A stretch of 64,000 nucleotides of DNA from Sva-07 sp963774765 (lineage in GTDB: Bacteria > Actinomycetota > Acidimicrobiia > Acidimicrobiales > Ilumatobacteraceae), in contig CAVZGP010000031.1 in NCBI GenBank assembly GCA_963774765.1, positions 310,001 to 374,000 on the forward strand, read 5' to 3'. Positions within the stretch are counted from its first letter, which is position 1; the number at the start of each line of letters is the position of its first letter. A program made the position numbers and the translations under genes. The notes under the pieces were generated by a model. That model made no database searches, was not told the origin of the DNA, and worked only from the letters and a program-made list of their open reading frames with translations. Below, in pieces: positions 35,574 to 44,387 of the stretch.

Positions 35574-36377
35574 TCAGGTCTCGTTCGTCAACTGCCGGTG
35601 CCGCTGTGTCAACTGGCGCACGAAGCGCACCCACACCACCGCCGCGGCCACGGTCAGCAGCGCGGTCAGCCAGCCGATCGCACCGAATTCGTCGAGGCCC
35701 TCGGCGACGGATTCGATGTCGCCGGTGGGCAGGCCACCGGAGGCGAACGACCCGATCTGGACGGCGAAGAGGATTGCCGGAATGATCCCGAACAGCACGA
35801 ACCACACCCACAGCACCGGATTGTCAGATGCTCGTTTCCAAGTGTCCGATCCGTCGACTGCGGTGGATTCGGATGCCTTCCAGAGTTCGCGCAGTACGAG
35901 GAAGGGGATGACGTAGAGCACGAGCGGCGGGAGGAACCATCCGAAGATCGCGAACAGCGGGCTCCACGTGGTGGCGCGGCCGAAGGCCCGAACGTTCTGG
36001 GCGATCCGGAACATCCAGATGATCGTGAGTACGCCAGTGGCGAGCGTTGCGACGCTCACCAGCAATTGGACGGAGTTGAGGGGGATGATCGCGTTCTCGA
36101 AGTCGCTCTGGCTGGTGCTGCCCGCCAGGAAGTCGGCCGCGTCGGTCGCAATGCTCGCCGACAGGAACGCGGAGACCAGCGTGCCGAGCGCAACGATCAC
36201 GGTCGACACCATGATGGGCATGGCGAGGCCGCCCACTCGACGGACTCCGGTGCTCGGGCTGGCGTGGCCTTCGTAGGCGACATATCCAGGCGGAGGTGTC
36301 AGTCCGCTCGGCGGAGGCGGAGGTGGCGGTGGATTACTCGACGGCGGGTTGTTCGGTGGGGGAGGGGCGTCGCTCAC
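35574..36377 (-). CDS. DUF4328-like membrane protein
   Basis: 267 aa from the GTG at 36377. A Pro/Asn-rich N-terminus (PPPPNNPPSSNPPPPPPPPSG region) is followed by about five hydrophobic segments (IMVSTVIVALGTLVSAFLSA, LLVSVATLATGVLTIIWMF, WVWFVLFGIIPAILFAV, WLTALLTVAAAVVWV). The motif RIAQNVRAFGR...SPLFAIFGWFLPP matches DUF4328 proteins. The function is unknown. Transcribed ahead of the histidine phosphatase gene with a 23 bp gap. Confidence 0.75.
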   Translation of the reverse strand: MSDAPPPPNNPPSSNPPPPPPPPSGLTPPPGYVAYEGHASPSTGVRRVGGLAMPIMVSTVIVALGTLVSAFLSASIATDAADFLAGSTSQSDFENAIIPLNSVQLLVSVATLATGVLTIIWMFRIAQNVRAFGRATTWSPLFAIFGWFLPPLVLYVIPFLVLRELWKASESTAVDGSDTWKRASDNPVLWVWFVLFGIIPAILFAVQIGSFASGGLPTGDIESVAEGLDEFGAIGWLTALLTVAAAVVWVRFVRQLTQRHRQLTNET

Positions 36378-36430
36378 CGACCACACGGTAGTGCGAGCAG
36401 TACGACAGACGGCGGCGCGGACCACCCGTT

Positions 36431-36532
36431 CGATGAGCGAAACCGCTGTATCCGGTCGGTTCGCTCATCGCGGGGTGGGTTGATCTGGTTGCGATGAGTG
36501 AAACCGCTGTATCCGGTCGGTTCGCTCATCGC
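36431..36532. repeat. Family A palindromic elements A5 and A6
   Basis: Two hairpins (36431-36470 and 36491-36532), again about 61 bp apart, with the family A arms (GATGAGCGAA/TTCGCTCATC; A6 has GATGAGTGAA). The loop core reads CTGTATCCGGTC in place of CTGTATTCGGTT. They lie between two minus-strand genes. Confidence 0.9.
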
Positions 36533-36550
36533 GGGTGGGTCGAGGCGGTG

Positions 36551-38341
36551 TCATTTCGCGTCGGACCAGCGCGTGATCACGCTGGTATCGGAGACGAAAC
36601 GGACGTCGCCGGTCAGTTCGGGCTGCTGCCACCGTGCCGCCGTCTCTTGCAGCGCGTCATCGACCAACGCGGCGACGTCGGCTGCACCATCGATCGGTGC
36701 GTGGACGAGCAGCTCGTCGTGGAGACACATCACGAGTTTCGCATCGGCGGGCAGTCGGGCGCGGACGATGACCGCCCAGGTCTTGAAGAACTCCGCTGCT
36801 GCGCCCTGGACCATCGCGTTGCGGCCGAACCGGCCGCGCGCCGCGGCGCGTGAACGTCGATCGCGCTCGTCGACGTCGGGGTCGGCGCTGCCCGACATCC
36901 GGACGCGACGACCACCTCTCGTGCGGAGGTCGTTGCCGGCTTCGGCCGCACGAGCAGCATCGCCGAGATATCGCATGGCGATGGGGTACGCCGCATCCAG
37001 CCCGCGCAGTGCGGCGGCACCGTGGCCGGTCGTCTGGCCGTACATCGCACCGAGTACCGCGACCTTGGCGACATCACGAGTCACGCCGAGTCGTGCGGCG
37101 ACCGGGGCGTACATGTCGGCCTCTCGTGTGGCGGCAGCGAGCGCCTTGTCGCCCGACACCGCCGCGAGGATCCGCGGTTCGATCTGCCCGAGATCGGCGC
37201 GCACGAAGGCATGCCCCGGCTCGGCGACGACCGCCGGTCGGAGGTCGGCCGGAAGGTTGTGCAAACCGGCAGTGGCGGTCATGCGGCCGGCGGCGCCGTC
37301 GGATGCCGACCACGTCCCGCGCAGGCGGCCGTCGGCGGCGACGTGTTCGTCGAGCCACCGGTATCCGAACGTCGTCGCCACCCGCTCGGCCTTGCGCCAC
37401 GTGAGCAGTGCGTCCACCACGGGATGCTGGTCGCGCAGCCGTTCCAACCGCCAGGCGCGGGTGTCGTCGACCTCGATGCCTGCCCGTCGCAACAGGGACT
37501 TGACGTTTGTCGGGTTGCGCAGGTCGATCCCGCTGCGCACGTCGACGGGCACGTGCGCCAGCACGACTTCGTCGCGTTCAGTCGCCAGGTGGCGCTCGTC
37601 GGCGGCGTCCCGTGGCCTCGGGCCGATGAACGACGCGATGACACGTTCCGCTTCGTCGACGTCGATCGGCAGACCGTCATGGCCGAGTTCGACGGCCAGC
37701 AACGCCGCGGCCGACTCCGATCGGGCGGTGGCCGGCGCGGCGGGACGGTCGTCTAGACATGCGAGATGGTCGCGTTGCAGTCGGTGGACCTCGAGCGCCA
37801 GCAGTGCCCAGGTCGCGAGCCGGCCGAGGTCGTCGTGCCAGCCGCCGTCGATCCACGCCGGATCGAGATGTCCGTCGGAGCGGATGGCTCCATCGGTGCG
37901 ATCGAGTTGCGTGGCCGCACTGAACAGGTCGATGGACACGAGTGCCGGCAGGTTGTCGGTATCGAGGCCCTGAGCGACCGCCCACGTCAGCGCTGGTCCT
38001 CCTCGCCACCCCCCGTGGACGAGTCGGTGGACGGCGTCGATGTCCCAACATCGTGCCGGGCGAATCCCGGCATCGACGAGTTGCTGCGCGGTCTCGGCCG
38101 TCCACCACACCCAGCGCGGTCCGACGCCGTGTTCGATGCGTCGGATCTGGGCGATCGCGTCGGCCGGCTCCCAACGCAGTTCGCCGCCACGTTCGCCGAC
38201 TGCGACCGTGCCGAGTCCCGGATCGAGCACGAGCGCGACCGCTTCGTTGGCGACGAAGTCGACCGACCCGGATTCCACCCACCGGTGTCTACCATCGCCC
38301 AATCTGCGCCCCAAGCGTCCCATTCCGCCATCTGTGCCCAT
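36551..38341 (-). CDS. Family A DNA polymerase (orphan PolA-like)
   Basis: 596 aa. The C-terminal two thirds is a family A polymerase: motif A FVRADLGQIEPRILAAVSGD, motif B RDVAKVAVLGAMYGQTTG and motif C LVMCLHDELLVHA (catalytic Asp). The Phe before Gly in motif B of E. coli Pol I (Phe762) is Leu here. There is no 5' nuclease domain, and the N-terminal 200 aa aligns in position with the 3'-5' exonuclease domain but lacks recognisable DEDD residues. The start is uncertain, with several ATGs between 38323 and 38341. It may serve repair or lesion bypass. Confidence 0.85.
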   Translation of the reverse strand: MGTDGGMGRLGRRLGDGRHRWVESGSVDFVANEAVALVLDPGLGTVAVGERGGELRWEPADAIAQIRRIEHGVGPRWVWWTAETAQQLVDAGIRPARCWDIDAVHRLVHGGWRGGPALTWAVAQGLDTDNLPALVSIDLFSAATQLDRTDGAIRSDGHLDPAWIDGGWHDDLGRLATWALLALEVHRLQRDHLACLDDRPAAPATARSESAAALLAVELGHDGLPIDVDEAERVIASFIGPRPRDAADERHLATERDEVVLAHVPVDVRSGIDLRNPTNVKSLLRRAGIEVDDTRAWRLERLRDQHPVVDALLTWRKAERVATTFGYRWLDEHVAADGRLRGTWSASDGAAGRMTATAGLHNLPADLRPAVVAEPGHAFVRADLGQIEPRILAAVSGDKALAAATREADMYAPVAARLGVTRDVAKVAVLGAMYGQTTGHGAAALRGLDAAYPIAMRYLGDAARAAEAGNDLRTRGGRRVRMSGSADPDVDERDRRSRAAARGRFGRNAMVQGAAAEFFKTWAVIVRARLPADAKLVMCLHDELLVHAPIDGAADVAALVDDALQETAARWQQPELTGDVRFVSDTSVITRWSDAK

Positions 38342-38420
38342 GGCGTCCCGGAAGCCGGGACTGCACGGGCGCAGATCCCGCTCGGCCCGCCGGTCCCGCT
38401 GGGGTGGCGGTGCGATGCGG

Positions 38421-38759
38421 TCAGGCCCAGCCGAGTTCGTGGAGACGGTCGTCGTCGATCCCGGCGGCGTGGGCGATCTCGTGGATGACGGTCACGTACA
38501 CCTCCTCGGCGAGTTCATCGAGGTCGTGGCACATCTCGCAGAGGGGCACCCGGAAGATCGACACGATGTCGGGACCCTCGTTGCCGGTGCGTTCGGTGTG
38601 CGGCACCCCGTCGTACAGTCCGAGCAGATCGGGCTCGTCTGGGTGGTGATCGACGACCTGTACGACGACGTTGTCGAGCACGTGGAGCAGCTCGTCGGGA
38701 AGATCGTCGAGCGCGTCGGCCACCATCGCCTCGAACTTGTAGCGCGGCACGACATCCAT
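38421..38759 (-). CDS. Small zincin-type metallopeptidase
   Basis: 112 aa. The zinc motif HEIAHAAGIDDDRLHELGW (HEIAH at 93-97 followed by Asp and a second HE) is the hallmark of the Zincin_1/DUF1025 metallopeptidase family. The N-terminal half RYKFEAMVADALDDLPDE and FRVPLCEMC complete the family pattern. Substrates are unknown, and the protein is cytoplasmic. ATG at 38759, with family D repeats between it and mrp upstream. Confidence 0.85.
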   Translation of the reverse strand: MDVVPRYKFEAMVADALDDLPDELLHVLDNVVVQVVDHHPDEPDLLGLYDGVPHTERTGNEGPDIVSIFRVPLCEMCHDLDELAEEVYVTVIHEIAHAAGIDDDRLHELGWA

Positions 38760-38767
38760 CGCCGACA

Positions 38768-38841
38768 GTGTTGCATCTGGGGTCTGACCCCTGGTGCAAC
38801 ACTGCATCGATTGCAGCAGGGTCTGACCCCTGGTGCAATCG
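38768..38841. repeat. Family D palindromic elements D1a and D1b
   Basis: Two adjacent hairpins with core GGGTCTGACCCC: D1a 38768-38802 (ends GTGTTGCA/TGCAACAC) and D1b 38808-38841 (ends CGATTGCA/TGCAATCG). They fill the gap between the mrp stop and the metallopeptidase start, both on the minus strand. Confidence 0.88.
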
Positions 38842-38845
38842 TTGA

Positions 38846-39994
38846 TCAGAGGATCTTGAGCTTGTCGGAGAAGACCTTCTTCGGCTTCATGTCGACGGCG
38901 ATCTTGGTGGCGATCTGTTGGAACAGTTGCGCCGCTTCCGACTCGGGATCGACCGCGGTGATCGGACGTCCGGTGTCGCCGCCCTCGCGCAGCTCTGGCA
39001 CCAGTGGGAGCTTGCCCAGCAACGGCACCTCGAGTTCCTCTGCGAGCAACTCGCCACCACCGGATCCGAAGATCTCGTAGTGCTTTCCGTCGTCGCCGGT
39101 GAACCACGACATGTTCTCGATCACGCCGCGCACCGGCAGGTTGACCTTGGCCGCCATCGCCGCCGACAGCGACGCCACCTTCTGCGCGGCAGGCTGCGGT
39201 GTGGTCACCACGAACACCTCACCACGCGGCAGATACTGCGCGAGCGACAGTGCGATGTCGCCGGTGCCAGGGGGCATGTCGATGAGCAGGAAGTCGGGCT
39301 CGTCCCAGAACACGTCGGTGAGGAACTGCTCGAGCGCCTTGTGCAGCATCGGGCCCCGCCAGATGACCGCCTGGCCCTCTGGCACGAAATAGCCGATCGA
39401 GATACAACGAACGCCCCACATCTCCGGCGGCACGAGCATCTCGTCGATCACGACCGGGTCGCGGTCGGTGCCGAGCATGCGCGGGATCGAGTAGCCGTAG
39501 ATGTCGGCATCGACAACGCCCACCTTGTAGCCCTGTGACGCCAGGGCGACGGCGAGGTTCGTGGTGACGCTCGACTTGCCCACGCCGCCCTTGCCCGACG
39601 AGATCAACAGCGGCCGCGTCTTCGAGGTGTTCTTCGAGAACGGGATCTCGCGGCCCTCGGCGTGGCCGTGCGCCTGGCCCGAACCGGCGGTCGAAGCGGC
39701 GTCGCCGTGCAGCGTGCGACGGATGTTCTCGCGGTCCTCGTCGCTCATCACGGTGAACTCGAGATCGATCGAGTCGACGCCGTCGAGCTCGGTCGCTGCC
39801 TCGGAGACCCGCCGTGTGATCTCGCCCTTGAGCGGACACCCTGGCACGGTCAGTGCGATGAGCACACCCACGACGCCGTTGTCGCGGATCGTCACGCCGC
39901 GCAGCATGCCGAGTTCGACGATCGAGCGGTGGAGTTCCGGATCCTCGACCGGGCGGAGGGCTTCGATGATCTGTTCTTCGGTCACGACGGCCAT
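38846..39994 (-). CDS. mrp: Mrp/ApbC P-loop iron-sulfur cluster carrier
   Basis: 382 aa. An N-terminal DUF59/MIP18-like domain (residues 1-95, ALRPVEDPELHRSIVELGM) is followed by a Mrp ATPase domain with deviant Walker A SSGKGGVGKSSVTTNLA, Walker B FLLIDMPPGTGD and the GTDRDPVVIDEM segment. Mrp proteins carry and transfer Fe-S clusters. I chose the ATG at 39994. It is divergent from the SufR-like regulator with only 60 bp between start codons, which fits local Fe-S control. Confidence 0.93.
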   Translation of the reverse strand: MAVVTEEQIIEALRPVEDPELHRSIVELGMLRGVTIRDNGVVGVLIALTVPGCPLKGEITRRVSEAATELDGVDSIDLEFTVMSDEDRENIRRTLHGDAASTAGSGQAHGHAEGREIPFSKNTSKTRPLLISSGKGGVGKSSVTTNLAVALASQGYKVGVVDADIYGYSIPRMLGTDRDPVVIDEMLVPPEMWGVRCISIGYFVPEGQAVIWRGPMLHKALEQFLTDVFWDEPDFLLIDMPPGTGDIALSLAQYLPRGEVFVVTTPQPAAQKVASLSAAMAAKVNLPVRGVIENMSWFTGDDGKHYEIFGSGGGELLAEELEVPLLGKLPLVPELREGGDTGRPITAVDPESEAAQLFQQIATKIAVDMKPKKVFSDKLKIL

Positions 39995-40054
39995 GTCCTC
40001 ATTGTGGCGAGCGGCCCACGAATTTGCACTACGTGGATAGGTAGAATTGCTGCC

Positions 40055-40798
40055 GTGCGAACGAGCCCGTCGTTCACGGCCACGGTGTCGGCGATCACCG
40101 ATGCTTTCGGCGATCCGACGCGCCGTGCGATCTATCTGTTCGTCAAGGACTGCTCCGGCGACGGTGGCGATCCCACGACGGGTGCCACGGCATCGACGGT
40201 TGCGACCGAAGTCGGCGTACACGCCAACGTCGCCCGACACCACCTCGACAAGTTGGCTGCCGGGGGCTACCTCGAGGTCGTCACGGGCAGGGTGGCTGGT
40301 GCTGGCGCCGGGCGGCCGTCGAAGCGCTATGTCGCCGTCGGCGATGCGACCGTCGACGAGTTCCCGGTGCGCAGCGACGACCTCGTGCTGGCACTCCTCG
40401 GTCGGGCGCTCGACCGTCTCGCTCCCGACGAGGCCGAGACGATCGCTGAAGACGTGGGCGCCGAGTACGGCCGAGCGATGGCAGAAGGGCTCACCGGTGA
40501 TGCGCTCACGAAAGGCCGACGATCGTTGCGATCGGCGATGCAGTCTGTCGCCGACGCCCTCACTGCGCACGGGTTCGCTGCACACGCCGAAGGTCGCAAC
40601 GGCCGGCTCCGGATCATCAACGATCACTGCCCGTTCGGGGATGTCGCGACCGACCATCCGGTGATCTGCGCCGTCGACCGCGGCATGGTCAAAGGCATGC
40701 TCGCCGCGCTGGTCGCCGACGATGGCGAGAGCAGCGTCGACGTGGTGAGCGAGTCGAGCGTCGCTCGCGGCGACACCGTCTGCGCGACCACGGTGTGA
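40055..40798 (+). CDS. SufR-like Fe-S-responsive HTH regulator
   Basis: 247 aa from GTG 40055. An ArsR/MarR-like winged helix (ATEVGVHANVARHHLDKLAA, about residues 48-70) is followed by a helical domain. The C-terminus has NDHCPFGD (Cys192), VICAVDRG (Cys205) and RGDTVCATT (Cys243). The C-x12-C pair and terminal GDxVC resemble the cluster-ligating cysteines of SufR, the Fe-S repressor of suf operons. TAGAAT (40042-40047) lies seven bases before the start. Divergence from mrp supports an Fe-S role, but no suf genes are in the window. Confidence 0.82.
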   Translation: MRTSPSFTATVSAITDAFGDPTRRAIYLFVKDCSGDGGDPTTGATASTVATEVGVHANVARHHLDKLAAGGYLEVVTGRVAGAGAGRPSKRYVAVGDATVDEFPVRSDDLVLALLGRALDRLAPDEAETIAEDVGAEYGRAMAEGLTGDALTKGRRSLRSAMQSVADALTAHGFAAHAEGRNGRLRIINDHCPFGDVATDHPVICAVDRGMVKGMLAALVADDGESSVDVVSESSVARGDTVCATTV

Positions 40799-40799
40799 C

Positions 40800-40832
40800 G
40801 ATTGCAGCAGGGGTCAGACCCCTGGTGAAATC
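40800..40832. repeat. Family D palindromic element D2
   Basis: GATTGCAGCAGGGGT-CAG-ACCCCTGGTGAAATC lies between convergent sufR-like and SCP2 genes and touches the SCP2 stop codon. The two ends of the arms differ (GATTGCAG versus GGTGAAATC). Confidence 0.85.
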
Positions 40833-41241
40833 AGGGCGAGGTGATGGCCTTGATCTCGTCGGCGATGGTGTCGGTGAACTCGTTCGACGGGATGGCGGTC
40901 TGCATCGCCATCATCTTCATCATGTCGCCCTGGACCTTGACCTTGCCGGACATGAAGGCCTGCATGGCGATGGCCTGGTCTTGATCGACGAACATCGCCT
41001 TGGCGGTCGCGAAGTCGGTGGTCACGGTGGCATCGGCGCCGTCGAGCTCACCGAGCTCCATCACGAGATGCCCCGATGACGTGTCGAGATAGCTCTTCAC
41101 CTCGCCGTCGCCGAACGGCACGTCGGTGATCACCTGGTTGATCTTGATCACCGTGGTGACCGCCGGAACCTTGTCGGCGTACTTCTCACGGATCTCGTGA
41201 GCTGCGGCCATCCACTCTTCTGACAGGAACGTGTGCGTCAT
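40831..41241 (-). CDS. SCP2 sterol-binding-domain protein
   Basis: 136 aa. A single SCP2-like lipid-binding fold: the segments VKSYLDTSSGHLVMELGE, DATVTTDFATAKAMFVDQD and FMSGKVKVQGDMMKMMAMQ match the family (the KVKVQGD block is strongly conserved). The ligand is probably a lipid or CoA ester. ATG 41241 overlaps the stop of the upstream enolase-superfamily gene by four bases, so it belongs to that operon. Confidence 0.88.
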   Translation of the reverse strand: MTHTFLSEEWMAAAHEIREKYADKVPAVTTVIKINQVITDVPFGDGEVKSYLDTSSGHLVMELGELDGADATVTTDFATAKAMFVDQDQAIAMQAFMSGKVKVQGDMMKMMAMQTAIPSNEFTDTIADEIKAITSP

Positions 41242-42398
41242 AGGTCGCTGACTGTACCGCGCCGGTCGATGTGCAGTCGGCTCGTGGTGACCGACTCGAG
41301 TGCGTCGCGGTCGAGGTCGAATCCGAGGCCGGGGCTCGTCGGGACCGCGACGTGGCCGTCGGTGATCGTGATCGGGTCGGTGACGATGTCTCGTGCGTAG
41401 AACCGCGACGAGGCGCTGATGTCGCCCGGAAGCGTGAATCCCGGCAGCGCCGCGAGCGCTGCGTTGGCGGCACGTCCGATCCCGGTCTCCAACATGCCGC
41501 CGCACCACACCGGGATCCCCTTGGCGACACACAGGTCGTGGATGCGGACCGCTTCGAGATAGCCGCCGACCCGGCCCGGCTTGATGTTCGCGATCTCGCA
41601 CGCTCCGAGTTCGATCGCGTCGGCCGTGCCGGCGGCTGACACCAGCGACTCGTCGAGGCAGATCGGCGTCTCCACCTCGGCCGCGAGGCGGGCGTGACCG
41701 ACGATGTCGTCCTCGGGCAGTGGCTGCTCGATCAGCAACAGGTCGAACTCGTCGAGTCGCGCGAGATGAGCGCCGTCGGTGCGGCGGTACGCGGTGTTCG
41801 CATCGACCTGGAACGGTGTGTCCGGCCCGATCAGCTCGCGCACTGCCGCCACCTGGTCGATGTCGGATCCCGGTTCGATCTTCAGTTTGATGCGCACATA
41901 TCCGTCGTCGACGTAGCCCTGCACCGCGGTGAGCAGTTCACCGGTGGTGCCGTGGATGCCGACGCTCACACCGCTCGGGATCCGTGTCCGCTCGGCGCCG
42001 AGGAACGAGGCAAACGACTGGCCCGTGGCTCGCAGCTGTGCGTCGAGGACCGCCATCTCCAACGCCGCCTTCGCCATGGGATGGCCGTGCAGCTTGGCGA
42101 GTTCCGGTGCGACGTCGGCGGCTTCGATCGGCCCTGCCCCGCGCAACCGCGGCAACAGGTGATGGACGATCACGTGCTGCGCGCCGTCGACGTACTCTGG
42201 CGAATAGCTGGGCTCGGAGAGCGCGACGCACTCGCCCCACCCCTCGATCGTTTCGGCCGAGCCTCCGGATGCGTCGGCGAGATCGACTCGCACCAACAGG
42301 ATGTCGCGCTCGGTCTGGCTGCCGAAGCTGGTTCGAAACGGCGAGACGAGTGGCATGGAGATACGGCGCAGTTCGACGCGTTCGATGATCCAGGTCAT
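41238..42398 (-). CDS. menC: o-Succinylbenzoate synthase / N-succinylamino acid racemase (enolase superfamily)
   Basis: 386 aa muconate-lactonising subgroup enzyme. The catalytic Lys pair RIKLKIEP (KxK), metal ligands FQVDANTAY (Asp), LLIEQPL (Glu) and ICLDESL (Asp), and the second Lys in ANIKPGRVGG are all present. Two activities are possible: OSBS in menaquinone synthesis, or racemisation of N-succinyl amino acids. The adjacent, overlapping GNAT gene resembles the N-succinyltransferase that accompanies racemases. No other men gene is nearby. I chose the ATG at 42398. Confidence 0.85.
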   Translation of the reverse strand: MTWIIERVELRRISMPLVSPFRTSFGSQTERDILLVRVDLADASGGSAETIEGWGECVALSEPSYSPEYVDGAQHVIVHHLLPRLRGAGPIEAADVAPELAKLHGHPMAKAALEMAVLDAQLRATGQSFASFLGAERTRIPSGVSVGIHGTTGELLTAVQGYVDDGYVRIKLKIEPGSDIDQVAAVRELIGPDTPFQVDANTAYRRTDGAHLARLDEFDLLLIEQPLPEDDIVGHARLAAEVETPICLDESLVSAAGTADAIELGACEIANIKPGRVGGYLEAVRIHDLCVAKGIPVWCGGMLETGIGRAANAALAALPGFTLPGDISASSRFYARDIVTDPITITDGHVAVPTSPGLGFDLDRDALESVTTSRLHIDRRGTVSDL

Positions 42399-43111
42399 GA
42401 CGTCGATCCGATCACGTACGAGCCGTCGCGCGTGAATCCGAGCACGTGGTGGCCCGACTCGAGCGCCGTGATCAACGCTCGGCGTGTCTCGCTGCGCCAC
42501 GAACGCACCGCCTGCGGATCGGTGCGGCGCAGTTCGACGATGTCGGCTGGTGTCGCCACCAACACAGGGTCGACGACATCGCTGCCGTCACGTGGTTCGA
42601 CGGGGATCGGACCTCGCACGGCCCACGCCATGAGGAGCCGATCGGACTCGTCGCCGACGTTGATCGCGTCGGTCATCTCGCCGTAGAACGACGGGAGGTA
42701 GGCATCGACGTCGGCCCCGAGGATCGCGATGTTGAACCACGCGTTGCGGCGTACCAGCGGATCGAACGTCCACGTGATCCAGTCGAGTCCATGCTTGGCC
42801 GCCCAGGCGTGTTGGTGCAGCTTGATCGCCCGGCCGATCCCGGCGTGGCGCCGGGCGTCGACGACCCCGGTGATGTGACTGTGCAGTGCCAGCGCGCCGT
42901 GATGATCGGCCAGGAAACCGACCGACGCGCCCACCATCTGTTCGCCGTCGAACGCGGCAGCGACGTAGCCGCCCGAGTGCGACACGGCGGTGAGCAGCTC
43001 GACGTTGACCAGCGGCACCGACATCCCCCAGACGGACTGCATCAGCGCGTCGTGGGCGACGAAATCGTCGCGAGTCGAGATCGTGCGGACCTCGATCGCC
43101 GGATCGGTCAC
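42395..43111 (-). CDS. GNAT-family acyltransferase
   Basis: 238 aa. The acyl-CoA-binding GNAT core shows MVGASVGF, ITGVVDARRHAGIGRAIKLHQ (the ARRxxGIG-type pyrophosphate loop) and the WTFDPLVRRNAWFNIAILGA segment. The latter is characteristic of the acetyltransferase group linked in genomes to N-acylamino acid racemases. It overlaps the enolase-superfamily gene by four bases (42395-42398) and the membrane protein gene upstream by four bases. D-amino acid N-succinylation is the inferred role. Confidence 0.82.
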   Translation of the reverse strand: MTDPAIEVRTISTRDDFVAHDALMQSVWGMSVPLVNVELLTAVSHSGGYVAAAFDGEQMVGASVGFLADHHGALALHSHITGVVDARRHAGIGRAIKLHQHAWAAKHGLDWITWTFDPLVRRNAWFNIAILGADVDAYLPSFYGEMTDAINVGDESDRLLMAWAVRGPIPVEPRDGSDVVDPVLVATPADIVELRRTDPQAVRSWRSETRRALITALESGHHVLGFTRDGSYVIGSTS

Positions 43112-44295
43112 GACGTCACCGTGTCGACATGAGGATCAGAGCCGCCGTGGTGTCCCTTCACCACGTGGTACGCGGTGCGTACGGCGAGGATCTGTCGGAT
43201 CTCGGGACCGATGTCGCTCGCGAATTCGGTGCGGTACGTCTCGTCGGTGGTGAGCACGACCGTGAAGTACATGCCGGAGAACGCGCCCAGGAACACCGAC
43301 ACCCGCATCAGCGGCTCGGTGAGCACCAACGTCCGATCACCGAATCCGGCATCGGCGATGACCCGGACCGAATCGAGACCGGTCCAGTGGGTGATCGTGT
43401 CGGCGGTGATCGCCATGAACCCGAAGAAGACGAAGAACCCGGTGAGCGCTGCGACGACGAGTGTGATCTGCAGCGCCTGGCCGAACAGCCCGATCAGACC
43501 GATGTTGAATCGTTGCCGCGGACGGAGCGGATCGAGCGTCGCACCCGACGTCGGTAGTTCGACCGTCTCGGCCGGGGTCCCCTCGAGGTAGCTCCCGACG
43601 TCGCTCCACGACTCGAACCGGTTCTCGTCGCGGATGAACCCCGGGACCCGACTGAGGGCGAACACCGCGCCGAGGGAGAAGAACGTCAGCACGACCACGA
43701 CGTAGGCGGCGCCGTCGAGCGTGCCGGCCATCTCCCAGACCTCGGCGTTGATGAACAGGAACATGTTGAACACCAGCAGCAGCGGAAGGGCTTTGGCCAC
43801 CAGCGGTCCGAGGCCGGTGAGCTGACCGCTCGACCGGCGAGCACCCCAACGCAGCAGCGCCCCGATGCCGTACGACGACCAGACGTAGATCAGGATCAAC
43901 AGCGCGAGTGCGAGGAGCACGCTCTCGATCGCGTCGCGGACCTGTCCGAACACCAACACGGGGATCGCCGGTCCGAACACGAACAGCAACAGCTCGGGGA
44001 GGTCGATGTCGGTCGGCCGGGCGAATGCCGCCACGCCCCGGAGCCGATTCGAAAGGACCCACGCCGCCAGGAGCATTGCGACCACTGCCGCTGCCGTGGC
44101 GAGATTCTGTGCGATCGACCAGTCGCGAAGGTCGAGCGCGTTCAGTCCGAGCAACACGTAGGCAGCGACCAGGAGGGGGAGGGCACGTGTCCACGCGTCG
44201 AGGATCGAGGTGTTGTCGTCGCTCTCCACGAGGTGCGGAACGCCACGTTCGAGGAACCAACGCTCGATCTCGCTCGCGCGCTCCGTGGGCGTCAT
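43108..44295 (-). CDS. Multi-pass membrane protein of unknown function
   Basis: 395 aa with about eight hydrophobic segments (ALPLLVAAYVLLGLN, LATAAAVVAMLLAAWVL, ELLLFVFGPAIPVLVFG, LLLALALLILIYVWSSYGIG, ALPLLLVFNMFLFINAE, AYVVVVLTFFSLGAVFALS, ALQITLVVAALTGFFVFFGF, MRVSVFLGAFSGMYFTVVL). I do not recognise a family; no transporter motif is evident. It leads a four-gene overlapping operon with the GNAT, enolase-superfamily and SCP2 genes. The start is at 44295, and serA is divergent. Confidence 0.8.
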   Translation of the reverse strand: MTPTERASEIERWFLERGVPHLVESDDNTSILDAWTRALPLLVAAYVLLGLNALDLRDWSIAQNLATAAAVVAMLLAAWVLSNRLRGVAAFARPTDIDLPELLLFVFGPAIPVLVFGQVRDAIESVLLALALLILIYVWSSYGIGALLRWGARRSSGQLTGLGPLVAKALPLLLVFNMFLFINAEVWEMAGTLDGAAYVVVVLTFFSLGAVFALSRVPGFIRDENRFESWSDVGSYLEGTPAETVELPTSGATLDPLRPRQRFNIGLIGLFGQALQITLVVAALTGFFVFFGFMAITADTITHWTGLDSVRVIADAGFGDRTLVLTEPLMRVSVFLGAFSGMYFTVVLTTDETYRTEFASDIGPEIRQILAVRTAYHVVKGHHGGSDPHVDTVTS

Positions 44296-44387
44296 TGCCC
44301 AGAACGTACCGGCTGACCGCGAGTGGAGGTGAACGGTTCGTCAAACCCCGTGGAAGTGGTGGGCGGAACCCGATAAGTACAAGGTCT

